Assembly (NCBI GenBank): GCA_016748015.1
Contig: JAAOMT010000239.1
Location: 582,902-644,615, forward strand
DNA from: Geosiphon pyriformis
Taxonomy: Eukaryota > Glomeromycota > Glomeromycetes > Archaeosporales > Geosiphonaceae
Direction of reading: 5' to 3'
Length of the DNA stretch: 61,714 bases
Every line of letters starts with the position of its first letter. Position 1 is the first letter of the stretch. Made by a program: the position numbers and the translations under genes. Below, one piece after another: positions 1 through 12,246 of this stretch. The notes beneath the pieces were generated by a model. That model did no database searches and was not told the origin of the DNA. It saw nothing but the letters and a program-made list of their open reading frames with translations.

Positions 1-442
1 AAGTATTAAGAAACTTACTTGTATTATTTATTGAATGAAACTATCATTCATCAACTGAATTCCTTGGAAGAATAATTCTTGATCAAGATTATTCACGTTG
101 TTACTAATTGATAAAAGCTTTATTGTAAGAATTAGAAAAGCACTAAAGACCATTAACATTCTGTGTTTCTAGATTAGAGAAACACATCAGGCAATTGCAA
201 AGATAGCCTTAGAGAAGACCCCAAACAGTGGGTAGATTTCAGTTCAGCCTCTGAGAAGGAGTACATAAACACACACAACAATCAAGAATTGAAGAATAAC
301 TTACATCGCAACAGTAAAAAAAAAGCCTTCAGTATAACAGTGACATTATTACACAAATAAAATTGAGGAACTTACGAAAGACTGATTGCAATTAAAATGG
401 GATATCAGCAATTAAATATAACAAGAAAACCATTCCGTAACA
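1..442 (+). mobile_element. LTR end, gypsy family G3 (3' LTR or solo LTR, partial)
   Basis: This stretch is the reverse complement of 59641-60080 with only scattered differences (about 95% identical by eye). It ends in GTAACA at 437-442, which pairs with the TGTTAC that opens the other copy at 59641. The LINE reading frame resumes directly at 443, and no primer-binding site follows, so this is the right-hand end of an inserted element or a solo LTR on the plus strand. The rest lies outside the window. The expected 4-bp target duplication would be CCAC (443-446). Confidence 0.85.
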
Positions 443-3400
443 CCACTCAAAGATAAATTGCCATCGAGAAAAATGCAAACAACACCCGCTAAGAAATTAT
501 TCAAAGGGCTAACTCGAACATGAACAAGAACACTCAAAGGATGCACTGGACACCAACACAAAACTTGTAAATCATGAGACCTATGGGAGAATAGAAAACC
601 CAGGATCCCAGTTGAGTTTGCAAAACTAATAAGAGAAGTGACTTTACTCTTTGATTGAATTTGGGCAAAAAACTTCAAACCATAGAAAGAAGGATAGTGG
701 ATTGTGTCATTAGGAAAATCAAGGAGCAATCTAGACTTGGACTTCAAGCCTTTACAAACCAAAGAATCCCACTTGTTACACACACTAACAGGAACAAAAC
801 TGAATTGAGTCTTATAACTAATGATAGGGTAAAGGACAGCTAATACCAAATATAGAAACTGTTTGTCTGACATGGCCTTCCTCAGAACCAAGTTGGTAAA
901 AAAACAAACATCTGAATGTGCTTTTGCCAGACTGGGCTTCAACAGTCCCTCAGATGACAAAAAAATACTCGGGTAACAATGCGATTCACCTGATTTGGCT
1001 ATAAAAATGGAGGACCCACTAATGAAAAGAGAAGGAGCTCTGATACGGCAATTAATCAGAATGGCTATAGTCTTATCATTATTGATAGAAATATCATTAA
1101 TGCAGAAAAATTCACTAGCAACATTAAGAATGTGCTGAGTAGCAGCCTGACTGTTACTCACCCAGATTGTATCATCCACAAAAGCGCCAGCAGCAAAAAA
1201 GAATGACAATCTAGTCTGAGACTCCATACAGCCCATCTTAGTAACAAAACAAGAAATTAATCTGTAGTCACACACATTCTCCTGCCTTTTAACTTCGCAC
1301 AAAAGAGGATCATAAAAAATACACCAAAGAAGTGGTGAGAACACCTCCTCTTAGTCCAAGCCATCATGTACGTGATAACCCTTTGTCAATCCAAAATCAG
1401 TCATAACCTGGTTGGTACGACCACCATAAATATCCCCAAAAAACCTAATAAATTTGCTGCACATTTTTATTCTAACCAAACTTTTCTTAAGGTGTTCTCA
1501 ACCAACCAAGTCATATGCTTTTCTCATGTCTTGCAAAACCAGCCAGAGCTTCTGGTTTTTTTTAAGGGCATCTTCGATTACTGAACCAATTGCAAAAATG
1601 GGAGACTGAGTCATAGTGTCTTTGAGAACTGAAAAATTGTCCTCATAAAAAACATCAAACTTGCTACATGGCAAAGAGATTCTATCAGAAAAAATCTTAG
1701 AAAGGATTTTCCGAGCCATCTCAATCAGAACAATAGGATGAGTGTTCATGAGCACACCTTCCCATTCATAAAGTTTGGGAATTATTGATACCCAGGCATC
1801 CTTTCAAGTACCAGGCACTGATTCACTACAGAGACAAGAATTAATAAGCACCAAGAGCATATCAAGAACAGATTTGTTATAATGCTTCCAAAGTTCATTG
1901 GAGATACCCAAGAGACCAGCAGCCTTCTCATCAAGTAAACTAGAGACCACGTCAAACATTTCAACAAAGCTAACACAGCTCATAACATCTGAAAAAGCAC
2001 CATCAAAGATGTATTCCAAAGGCTGATATTGGTGAGACCAATCTCCTAGAATATTAAGAACCACTTTATGTGTACAAATCCACCCCTTCATAATCTTATC
2101 CACCTTAGTTTTAACAGGATCAGGTTCCAAATATAGTTTATCACCAATGACCAAATGATCCAAAACCACCCTATGAAAAGGCCTTTCCAAGACACTTCTA
2201 ATAGTATGACCCTTGGTGGATTCAAAGCTTTCCATCCTCTTATCAATGGCAGATCTGATTTGTGAGTCTTCAGCACGTTTCAATTCCGATAACTTCGAGG
2301 CACGATAAGATTTCCTGGTTTTGGACAGAGCTGAACAAATGATGTCAAAAGGGGACCCTGAGAGAAAAAGAGACCTTATCACAACAGCATTAGAAGAATC
2401 AAGCAAAGCCCAAGTATCGAGCAGTGATATAAACCCATCACAATTAACAAAACGGGATGCCTTGACCAATTTGGACACTAAAAGCTCTAATTTGTGGAAC
2501 TTGGACGAACTCTTGGTGAAAATGCCGTCATAATCCTTAAACCAATTCTTCTTGAAAACTTCATCTACCAAAAAGCACATTGTCTTGCAAACAGCATCCC
2601 ACATCGCATCCAAATCTAACAGTTGTCTGGCAGCCATGAAATCATCAGAGAACATGGCAGCATTCACTGCTGTGGCATCCTTGAATTTCAACCATAAGAC
2701 AACATCAGCATTCTTGAAATTGTATTTCCAATGATTCTTATTGGCCTGCTTGCAGACAGAACACAAACATGTATCCAGAAGACCACCCAAACCAATTGAC
2801 ACTGAGACGGCTCAATGGTCAGTATCAAAGAAATCAATCACATCCGGAATATTACGACCCACAATAGCATTGATCAAGCTGGGAGACACAAAAAAATAAT
2901 CAATTGTCTTTGTTACACCTCAGAAATTACTCCATGTTGGAACCTTTAAAAACTGACTACCAACAAGAGAGTTGACCAGACCCAAGCTACTACACTTTTT
3001 GAAACTAGTGCTTCCACATGAACCATCTTCATTGAAGTCACCACCCAAGACTATGAAAGAGAATTCATTTACAGCCCTAGCAATCAAAGCATTCACGTTA
3101 TCGGTCTGAGAGAAATGCACCGAAGCCAATGCACCAGCATACAGACCCAAAATAGAAACTGAAAGTTTATTCTTAAAAAGTAACCTAACAGAAAGAAGAC
3201 AGCCAGAGACTTCGGAGACTCTACACACATGTCTGGCCAGAGCAGTATTCATAACAATAGCCACACCTAAACCGAGATGACCCAAATCCAAACCAGAAAT
3301 AAAAACTTGAACACCAGCAAACTTATCAGCAATCCACGGACGAACTTTACCCTTCAATTTCATTTCTGTAACTATTGAAACCATATTGTTTATGCTCATA

Positions 3401-3486
3401 TGCCAATGAATAATGTTGGCTTGCTTAGCAGGATTGTTCATCCCTCTAACATTGCACGTAGCTATTTTCCACACAAAACTGGTCAT
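443..3486 (-). pseudogene. LINE-A ORF2: AP endonuclease and reverse transcriptase (broken, 3' truncated)
   Basis: Pol protein for target-primed reverse transcription. The start ATG at 3486-3484 overlaps the ORF1 stop. The N-terminal endonuclease shows ATCNVRGMNNPAK (Asn), a Glu in VTEMKL, and GGDFNEDGS with the catalytic Asp. A linker follows, then RT with AGLLGISNELWKH and the catalytic FVDD in AGAFVDDTIWV near 1170. The whole stretch from 3486 to 443 stays in one frame with about five stops (near 2918, 2815, 1804, 1496, 1356). Several are TGA where the LINE-B paralogue or the context suggests Trp or Arg. After IFLDGNLSLSGV the frame runs into the G3 LTR, so RNase H is lost. Confidence 0.88.
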
Positions 3487-5417
3487 TGAAGATTGAGGGA
3501 CAATGATGACACCGAGCCAGCAAACAACTGATCTAACCTCACCAAAATGGAATTTACTGACACCTCCAGAGCTACAAATTTAGATTCGAGACTGCCCAAC
3601 TTAGAAGTTAGGACTTTAGAACCGCTCAAGCCAAGAATCAGATTGACAGTAGCAGTGGGAAGAGGAGTATCAGAAAGACCATCAGAACCATCCAAGACCA
3701 TATCAGAAGGGAAATTTGAAAACACAACCACAGACGGAACTGAAGCAAGAGGTTGAGAGTCAGATACAGTAGGAATTTCATCCAAAATAGATGCCAAAAG
3801 CACCAACTTGGCACCATTCAATCGTTTTATTATGCATGATACTTGGTCCAACAGAAGCCCCAAAGATCGTTTCAAAGACGACAATTGCCCATCCAAAGCA
3901 GAGTCAAGAGTGAGAGTAGAAGGAGACAAACTACCAGAGCCTGAACCACTAGAGGAAGAGAGACTCGAACTCGAGCCAGTAGAAAAACCAGAAGACACAG
4001 ATGCAGAAGAAATAACCTGAGTCCACAATTTACTACCAAAGGCAGCTGGGCAAGAGATAGGAACACTCTTTTTCGCGTACAACTTGGCTAGTTGGAGGCA
4101 ATTCTCATCCAAAGTGACCCACTTCATAAATGGTTTCGGAGGCTTGGGAACGGAAGTAATCTCATCATCACACTCCAAAACCAAATGACCAAACTTCTCA
4201 CACCTACTACACCAAACCAGGTTTAATCTAGCCCAAGAAAGTTTCACCTTACCAAAAATAGGCTTCGTACAAAATGCAGACTCCAATGCCTCATCATTTT
4301 CAAAACAAACAACAACACAACAAACTCTATTACCAGTGTCCAACAATCAATTTATGATACAAATTTTCCTACCAGCACCTGCCAGAAGATCACCAAGATC
4401 ATGAGCCATTGTTCCCACCGGCAAAGTAAACAAAAGCGCCCTATACTGATCCCTAAATGCCCATGTCTCATGATCTCCCACAGCTTTGGCCACACGCACT
4501 GAATTTTTTCCAATTAAGAATGACCACTTAGCAGCCAACTAATCTGCCTGACTTGATTTGGCAAACTCCACCACAGCCTTCTACCACAGCTCAATGAGTT
4601 GCAATCGGATTGACACCACTTGACCAAACTCAAATACTGCAGCGATAATCATGTCTTTAGACGTATCCATAGGAATTTCTTTGATCACCACAGCCTGATC
4701 TGAATAAAACTCTTGTTTCCTCACATTGTTGTTTACAACGATCTCTTCTTTTTCAGCCAATGACACAGCTTTCCTCATGCTCTTCTCAGATGTAAACATC
4801 AATTGGATGATCTCTTCAAATTTTGAGGGGGTAGTGGCCCCCCCCAAAACCATTGACCTTTGAAAAAATCTTCCTGATTAATTGAGTTTTTGCTGTCACT
4901 GATTTGCCTTCAACAGCTGCAAGATTGATATCCAAGGCAAAAGATTTTTTAACTGCCACCTCTATAGGAGTTTTGATAATTTTGGGATCAATTCAGATCT
5001 TATCTAAAGGAACCTTTTTCATAAGGGGGGCGGAAAGCACTTCACCTCTTTATTCATCTCAAAGTCAAGAGAACCAATAAGAGAACCAAAATTCACACTA
5101 GTATTTACACGTTTAGCCCTAGAAGTGTTAACAACTGAGTTCAAGAGAGAACCATCAAAACCACCAGACATACTGACATCTTCATCATCACCAGAAAGGC
5201 TTTCTACATCAGAGTATACACTAGCACTAGAACCAGACTTCAAAGAAATATCTTTTTCATCACCAGAGTGTTTAACATTACCAAGAGAAGCCTTTTTTTT
5301 TTGTGAAAAGGAACCACTGACAAAACCATAAAACACGCCCTTAGAAGCCTTTTTATTAGACATGCTACCACTAGAAGCAGCTTTTGAATTCATGACAAAA
5401 GGGTTATTAGTTAACAA
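3483..5417 (-). pseudogene. LINE-A ORF1: nucleic-acid-binding protein with zinc knuckle (broken)
   Basis: Likely RNA-binding ORF1 protein that would coat the LINE transcript. A Ser-rich N-terminus (5417-5019) is followed by a middle region that matches LINE-B ORF1 closely (TTPSKFEEI, VVIKEIPM) and reads like an RRM-type fold. A CCHC knuckle CSRCEKFGHLVLEC lies near 4210-4170, then a long Ser/Leu-rich tail. In-frame stops occur near 4579 and between 4538 and 4346. The frame shifts near the G6 run at 5025-5030 and returns at the C8 run at 4838-4845. The stop TGA overlaps the ORF2 start as ATGA. No close named family can be given without a search. Confidence 0.8.
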
Positions 5418-5480
5418 AAACTTTTTCTTCAGAAAATAACTTGTTGGGGTTTTTGGGAGTAAAAGAGAAAAAAGTTTTTT

Positions 5481-5800
5481 TATTGGTTAATTTTAACAAT
5501 TATTAAGATTAAATTTATTAATTTATTATTTTTTACAACTTTTAAAATTGCAAAATCTTTTATATATTATTTAAATTTGCTTTTGTTTTTGCTGTTATAA
5601 ATTTTTGTAATAATTTTTTTTAATATCTTTTTAACATAATTAAGAATATTTTTGGTATTTTTAATAAAGTTTTTAATATTAAAATAAAGGTTGCTAGTTT
5701 TTAATAATATATTAATATATATTTCAAGTTTTTTAAAATTGCTAAATATATTTCTGCTTATTGGTTAATTTTAATAATAAAAAATAATATTTAAATTTTT
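5481..5800 (+). pseudogene. Decayed LINE ORF1 fragment inside AT-rich DNA
   Basis: No open frame, but one translation frame aligns with the ORF1 remnant at 52160-52761. It reads TTFKIAKSF where that copy has LAIFKIAKFL, followed by an IKN-FGIF stretch and a YISAYW stretch. Stops occur where Trp and Gln would be expected, as from TGG and CAA. LINE-A appears to have inserted into this older element. The alignment was made by eye; the right-hand limit is uncertain. Confidence 0.5.
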
Positions 5801-8800
5801 TTTATTAATTAAAAACAAATTATTGTTTTTTATAATATGTTAAAAACTAAGTTAATGAATTTTTTTTTAATTATACAGTTTTTAAATTTAATACTTTAAT
5901 TTTTTAAGCTAAAATTTTGCTATTGCAATTTTTAAATTCAAAAAAATACTTAACAATCTTATTTTTAAAATTAATATCTTGTACAAAAATTATATTTATT
6001 GGTTTTTTTTAAAAATCTAAAAATAAAAATATATTTTATATTATTAATAAAAGATAATATAACTATAATTTATGATTAAAATTGTTATTTTTTAAAATTT
6101 AATAACAAATATTATTTGTAATTTTAGTAAAAATTAATTTATAAATACTAATAATATAAAAATTAAAAAAATTATAATTATAATTAAAAAAATATTTATT
6201 GTTATTAATAATTTTAATACTTAAAAAGCTTTTTTAAAAATAAAAATTATTAAACAACATTTTTTATTTTATTATAATAAAGATATAAAACATTAAAGTT
6301 TTACTTATTATATAATTTTTTATAAATAAGAATTAAAACTGTTTATCAAATATATTTACAACTTTAACTTAAATTTATTTATATATTCAAATCATATATA
6401 TAAATTAGAATGTTATATTAAAAAAATATAAATCCAATTAATATTATTAGTTATATAATTAACAATTATATTAACTTCAAACTTATTTTCTTATTTAAAA
6501 TAAATAATTAAGTAATGTTTTAAATAAAATATTATATATTATTTAAGATACAAATATTATTTATTAAAAAAATCTCTTATTAATTATAATCAAAAAACTA
6601 AAAAATAAATAAATACTATTAATAAATTTATTTGCTATAATATTATTTATAATATTTAAATAATTTTTAATTTAAATCAACAAATTAAAATGTTTTTCTT
6701 TAATATAATTAAAAATTTGTTGCTATTTTATTTAGTAATATTTGTAAAAATTAAAAAAATTTGTATATATTTTGTTATAATACAAATTTAAAACTGCTTA
6801 ATTATTAAAAAATATTTTAATTTTATTAAATAGAAAAATATACTTAAGAACCAACCAAATAGTTTATAATTTAATCAATATAAACAAAACAAAAATTCTG
6901 AATTTTTATATTAATACTTATGTTCAAACTCTTAAAATAAACTGTATTACATATTATTTTAAAAATATTAAAACTTTATAACAAGCTATTTGTAAAAATT
7001 CTTATTATTTGGTAATTTAAACTTAACAAATTATTTTGTTTTATTAAAAAATTAGTTAAATCTTAAATATTATAACTAAATATAAATAGTATTAAAATTC
7101 GACTTTAATTATACAAATATTAAACAGTAATTTAAACTAATAAAATACAAAATTTTTAAAATTTAGTTATTTTTAATATTAAAATATTTTCTAATTAAAA
7201 ACTAAACTTTATTTATTAATAAATTAATAAATAAATACTATATTAAATTTTTTTAATAAGCTTGTAACTTTATAATATAAATTAGTACCAAAAATATTAG
7301 ATATTAAAGTTTTATTCAATTTGTAAAAAGTTGTAAGCAAAAAATTTAACAAAATAATTTTATAATTTAAGAAAATTTTGACTAATCTCATTAAAAAATT
7401 GTTAATTAAACTGATTTTTAACTTAATTAAAAACTAAAATAGATTTTTAAAGCTTATATAATAATCTGCAAATCCAAAAAATGATATTTAAACAACTTTT
7501 TAACTATGTTTTTTATATTTAAAAAGATTATTAGAGACACAATGTTGTTTTTAGCTTGAATTTATTTAAATATTTTTAAACTATATAATAAAAAATAATA
7601 CAAAGTATTAATTAAAAAATTATTAAGCAAATTGGCTTTAATTTAAAACTTTTATGGATTAATAAGTTTTAGTTATAATATATATTTTTATTAATAAAAC
7701 TGAATTAAATATAATAATTAATAATTAATAATTAGATATAATATAGCAAAAACCAGATAAGAAAATTATTTATTAAATATTATCTTTTTTAAAATTATGT
7801 TAACAAAAAACTTTATATTAAAATAAGTTTTAAATAGACTAAATTTAGAAAAATAATTTATAAACAAAAAAATATCAAAATATTTGTACCATTTTTTTTT
7901 GATTACAACAATCAAAAAATTATTAACAGACAAAAAAATATTAATTATTTTTTTGTTAATAAAAATAACAATTGTTTTTTCTATGTTAATTAAAATATTA
8001 TTAATTTTAAAAAACTTACTAGTAATATTAAGTATATATTAAGTAATTATATAACTATTGTTTATTTAAAATATTATTTATTAAACTTTAATTATAAAAT
8101 ATAAAATAAGATTAAGCTTTGTCTTTTATATATTTTGTTTTTATTATAAATTTAGTGTTAATATAATATTTAAATAATTTTTTATATTTTTTAACTTTAC
8201 ACAAAAATAAATTATAAAATATATATTACAACAAAAAAAATCTCATTCTAATTTAATTTATTATAAGTCTTATAATTATCTAATAGTCTAAAATTAATTA
8301 TAACATATTTAATCTAATTATTATGAATATTATAAAAAATTTAATAAATTTTTTACATATTTTACTTTTTTTTAAACAGATTTGCAAATGAAATTAATCT
8401 ATTAAATTATATATTTTATATATGTTTTGCAAAACTAATTATAATTTATTATTCTTTTTTAAACTATTTTTAATTACAATATTTACTGTCAAAATTGGAA
8501 AAAATATAGATGTATTTTTTAAGATTAAAAATTTTTTATTTTAAAACACATTAAACTTACTGTAAATAAATAAAATATAATTTAACAATAATTTAAAAAA
8601 AATATTTTTAATTGTTTTAATAAGTATAATTAGACAAATATTAATAAAAAATTATTAAAATTTAAGTTTTTTTTATTAAATAAAAATTGCTTTTAAAATA
8701 AGACAAAAAATTAAAATCTTTAATAACAAATTAATAACTCTAATAATAAATCAATAATATATTTATTTATATATTTTTATAGATTATTAGTAGTATTAAA

Positions 8801-10007
8801 AAGATTTGTTATTTTACTATTTAAAAAATTCTTAATAATACTTATAAATTTATTTAAAGTAATTTAATTTATAATTTTATTAAATATATTATTAATAATA
8901 TAGTTAAATAAAACATAATATATATACCAAGAAATAAATATTATATTAAATAAAATATATGCTTTGGCTTAATATTTTATAATTAAATTTACAGAAAACT
9001 TGATACTTATAAAATTTAAGACAAGTTTATTATTAATTACCAAATAATTAAGAATTATTTTATAAAAACTATTTCAGTATATTATAAATCATGTAGTTTT
9101 TGTTATTAACAAAAATTTTTATATATTTTTTAATAATAGCAGTAATTTTTTTACATTTAATCTTATAAAATTTTAAATATTTTAACTGTTAATATTTTTT
9201 TAGTTTTACTTAATATTTGTTAAATAACAAAAAACTTAATAATATTATACATTAAATTAGAGACAATAAAAGCTTTAACAGAATTTTATTTGGTCTAAGT
9301 AAACATAAAATACTTAAAAATACTATTAAAACACAAAGTAAAAAACTTAAAAAACTTTAAAACTAACAGTTTTAGATTATAAAATATAATAAATAAGAAT
9401 TTTTTATCACTAATAATTTATTAAACTAAGACTTAAAAAATGTTTTTTTTATAGCCAAAAACACAATATTTTTGAAATAATACTACATAAAATTCAAAAT
9501 TTTGGCTGATTTTATTATAAATTTTTTTTTAAAACTAATTTAGCATAAAACAATAATGTTTTTTTAAATTTATTCTACTTAAAATCATTAGTTTTCTTAA
9601 AGTTAAACTTTTAATAATTCTTTTAAGCTTGTTTATACAAAACAAAAAATCAAATATTTAAGAAACTTTTTAAATTAACTAAAATAGATACTGTTTTATA
9701 ATCTAATAAAAAATAATTTTGTATTGTTAAAATATTATTTACTATTATAGTATTAGAAAAAAAACACCAAAATAAAATTAATTAATTTTTTTATATTATA
9801 TAAATTGTTTTAAATTATTATTTTAACAAAAAAACTATTATTAAAAAATTGTTCAAATTTCAATATAGAAATTTTTTAAAACTTGTATTGTATTTAGTAC
9901 TATTTTTATTAAAATTACTACTTAAAGCAATAAAAAATACATTGACAATAAGTAAATTTATTATATTAATTTAAATTAAATAAACACCAAATAAAATTTT
10001 ATTATAT
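5801..10007. other. AT-rich desert, no gene seen
   Basis: About 4.2 kb of almost pure A+T sequence with short A and T runs. No reading frame above about 60 codons, no RNA gene and no clean repeat boundary could be found. Because the left edge still shows decayed LINE ORF1, the rest is probably older transposon sequence mutated beyond recognition, but I could not align it. It ends sharply at the gypsy-1 LTR. Confidence 0.6.
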
Positions 10008-10649
10008 TGTTACAGTTGAAACCCATAATTTTTATTAGTTATCACATGTATTAGTTACTGATGTCATATAATTAGCCACTCTATTTTTAGATAGTAATCA
10101 ATGACCTGACTGTTGACCTGGTCATTGACCACTTTCAATAGCTATATAAGCAATAAGTCTCTTAGCTGTAGAAAATCATCTTTTAGACAAGAATTAAATA
10201 AATAAAAATAACAACTTTTATCTCAATCACTCTCTTATCGCTAATTTTCCTTTCCCTACCTTCAAGTATCCGAACATCTTAGGATAAAAGATTACTTGTT
10301 GGCCTTTTCCTGATGTATATAATTATAGCATTAGAAGATTATTTGAATAAACGTGACTGAAAAACACAAGTTGATACCTGATATTGAATTCTAAAAGCGC
10401 CAATGTGAGGCATAGAATTATACCAGTGGTGATCAATTGTTGATAGTACGAACTATCTCTCTACCTTTAGATTCTCCAGTTACCTTTGAAAAAAATAGCG
10501 ACTGAGATATTTTATGAGACTGATCTCGCACATTGAATTCATACTCATTCAATTTACTCTTTGAAGTTGAATCCTCTTTGATTATTTCCATCACCCTACA
10601 ATCCTGTTCTCCCTTGCTATCTGTTAGCTTGTTACTCCAACCTGTAACA
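10008..10649 (+). repeat. Gypsy-1 5' LTR (642 bp)
   Basis: Starts TGTTAC and ends GTAACA. It matches 16990-17643 along its length. A TATA-like GCTATATAAG lies near 10141, preceded by short tandem repeats built on TGACC (10100-10131). The copy is 12 bp shorter than the 3' LTR because it has one repeat unit fewer. Confidence 0.92.
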
Positions 10650-10655
10650 TAAAAG

Positions 10656-10672
10656 TGGTGCTTCCTGTGAGG
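10656..10672 (+). other. Putative tRNA primer-binding site, gypsy-1
   Basis: TGGTGCTTCCTGTGAGG lies 6 bp after the LTR end. The initial TGG would pair with the CCA end of a tRNA. Nearly the same 17 bases follow the LTRs of the unrelated G2 elements (25222 and 53625), which suggests a shared primer tRNA. Which tRNA was not determined. Confidence 0.6.
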
Positions 10673-10701
10673 TTGTCAAAATTCACTTATTCCTTTATTG
10701 T

Positions 10702-12246
10702 ATGAGTGATTACTCATATCTGCCATAGCAATCAGAAGAACACTTTACAACACACAACAGAAATGACCTAGATTTCATTAAACTTAATTCTCTGCCCTCC
10801 TGCTTGATCTGCTTCCCCCTTGAAAAACAATCCAGTAGACAATTCTAAGACTTTTAGAACTGGTTCCTGAATGAGCATTCAGCTGAAACCTACACAGCTT
10901 ATACAATCTATTACTTTGACCAAGCTTATTTTGAAAGTGACTTTGAAGAAAAAAACAACAGTATCAATCAGCTCTTATATTCTGCAACCTTTAAACAACA
11001 GCCCCCTGATTTCGAATATCTGAATTATTAAATCTACATTTGGATTGCTGCCCATCAAGCAACTGAAACTCCCTTTGAAACAGAAGAAGAAAGCTACCAA
11101 ACTGCCCCTATTTTTGATCTTTTATCAAGCAAATCAGACTCATCTACACAAACAGTTACCCCTGAACCAATGGCTAATGACCCCATGCAAGCAAACATTC
11201 TGGCCGCCCTCCAAGGTATATAAACTGCTCTAGGAAGAAAAAACAATACCCCACTACCACTATTTAGAGGTAATGCACAAGATCCAATTGAATGGTTGGA
11301 TGATTTTGAGAAAGCTGCCACAGCCAACCAGTATGATGAAGAATACAAGTTTCAAATTGTTGGTGGCTACTTCCAAGGCTCTCCTACTACCTGGTTCTCA
11401 CAAGAAACAAATACCAATGCTCAACACAAAATAATCAGATAGACACCAATCAATGCTGGAGAAGAAAATACCTCTTTTACTATCCGATTTAAGGCCAAGT
11501 TCAGAACTCCAATATTAATATCCAAATGGCACATGGAATTGGAAAGAAGAACCCAAGGTCTTGGAGAAGTAGTGACTGAATATGCCAAAGCTATTAGAAA
11601 GCTAATCAAATGTGTAGACTCTGAAAGAAACTAGACAGAAGAACAAAAGATTTATTCCTTCACAAAAGGATTGAGAACCGATTTATCTTATGCTCTTTGG
11701 CCTCTCTTGGCCCTAAAAGACAACCCTACAATAGACATGGCCATTGAACTTGCCCAATGAATTGAAGACAACCAAAGAATACATTTGGGATCTACACTTC
11801 CAGTTTTTGCTCCTGCTCCTGTCATGGCTTCTGCCTCTCAAATGGCTGCTGCTTTTTTTGCTGCCCAAACTCAAGATCCAAATGAACTATTAATTGATAG
11901 ACTTACAGCCAATCTTGCCCGGTTATTAGAACCTTTGGCACAAGCAGTCAGAGATAACCAGCAACCACCAAGACCTAGATATGAACCTCATTTTAACCAG
12001 CTCCAGCAATCTCCCTATCAAAGACAGCAAAATCGTGGCCCACCTGTGTGCTATTGTTGTGGATTAACTGAATATTATTCAAGAGATTGTAACAATCCTC
12101 CACTGCCTCTTCTAGCTCCCAAAAACAATGACAACCAAAACAACAGACCCAACAACAACAACAACAATGTCCCCAATCAAAGACCCAATCATGCCAACAT
12201 CAATTTCTTTGGAGAGGATCTCTTAGTTGAAGCCACTGTTTATTAG
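10702..12246 (+). pseudogene. gag: Gypsy-1 Gag (broken)
   Basis: Capsid/nucleocapsid protein that would package element RNA. I chose the ATG at 10702, 53 bp after the LTR, because the frame stays coherent from there to 12246 (about 515 codons). The central retrotransposon-gag domain is visible (PLFRGNAQDPIEWLDDF, then TTWFSQE) at 11260-11420. The C-terminal CCHC knuckle reads CYCCGLTEYYSRDC near 12047: the His is now Tyr, a C-to-T change. An Asn-rich tail follows. In-frame stops lie near 10726, 10846, 10855, 11029, 11221, 11440, 11629 and 11758, with no frameshift. The tail includes a 19-bp copy of the 3' purine-tract region (12201-12219). Confidence 0.85.

Larger units (their letters stand above)
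443..5480 (-). mobile_element. LINE-A non-LTR retrotransposon (3' end cut by LTR insertion)
   Basis: Minus-strand LINE with a short 5' UTR (about 5418-5480, matching the 5' end of LINE-B near 43500-43560), ORF1 with a zinc knuckle, and ORF2 with endonuclease and reverse transcriptase. The ORF2 C-terminal RNase H, zinc finger and poly-A tail are missing because the G3 LTR entered at 442/443. All gaps in ORF2 are in-frame stops. ORF1 has two compensating indels in homopolymer runs. LINE-A sits inside older decayed LINE sequence that appears at 5481. Confidence 0.9.

Noticed and set aside
3547-4020. Plus-strand open frames across LINE-A ORF1
   Set aside because: Shadows of the minus-strand coding sequence, which has the zinc knuckle and the LINE-B homology.
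10100-10131. CRISPR-like array
   Set aside because: Short imperfect tandem repeats without spacers, inside an LTR of a eukaryotic element.
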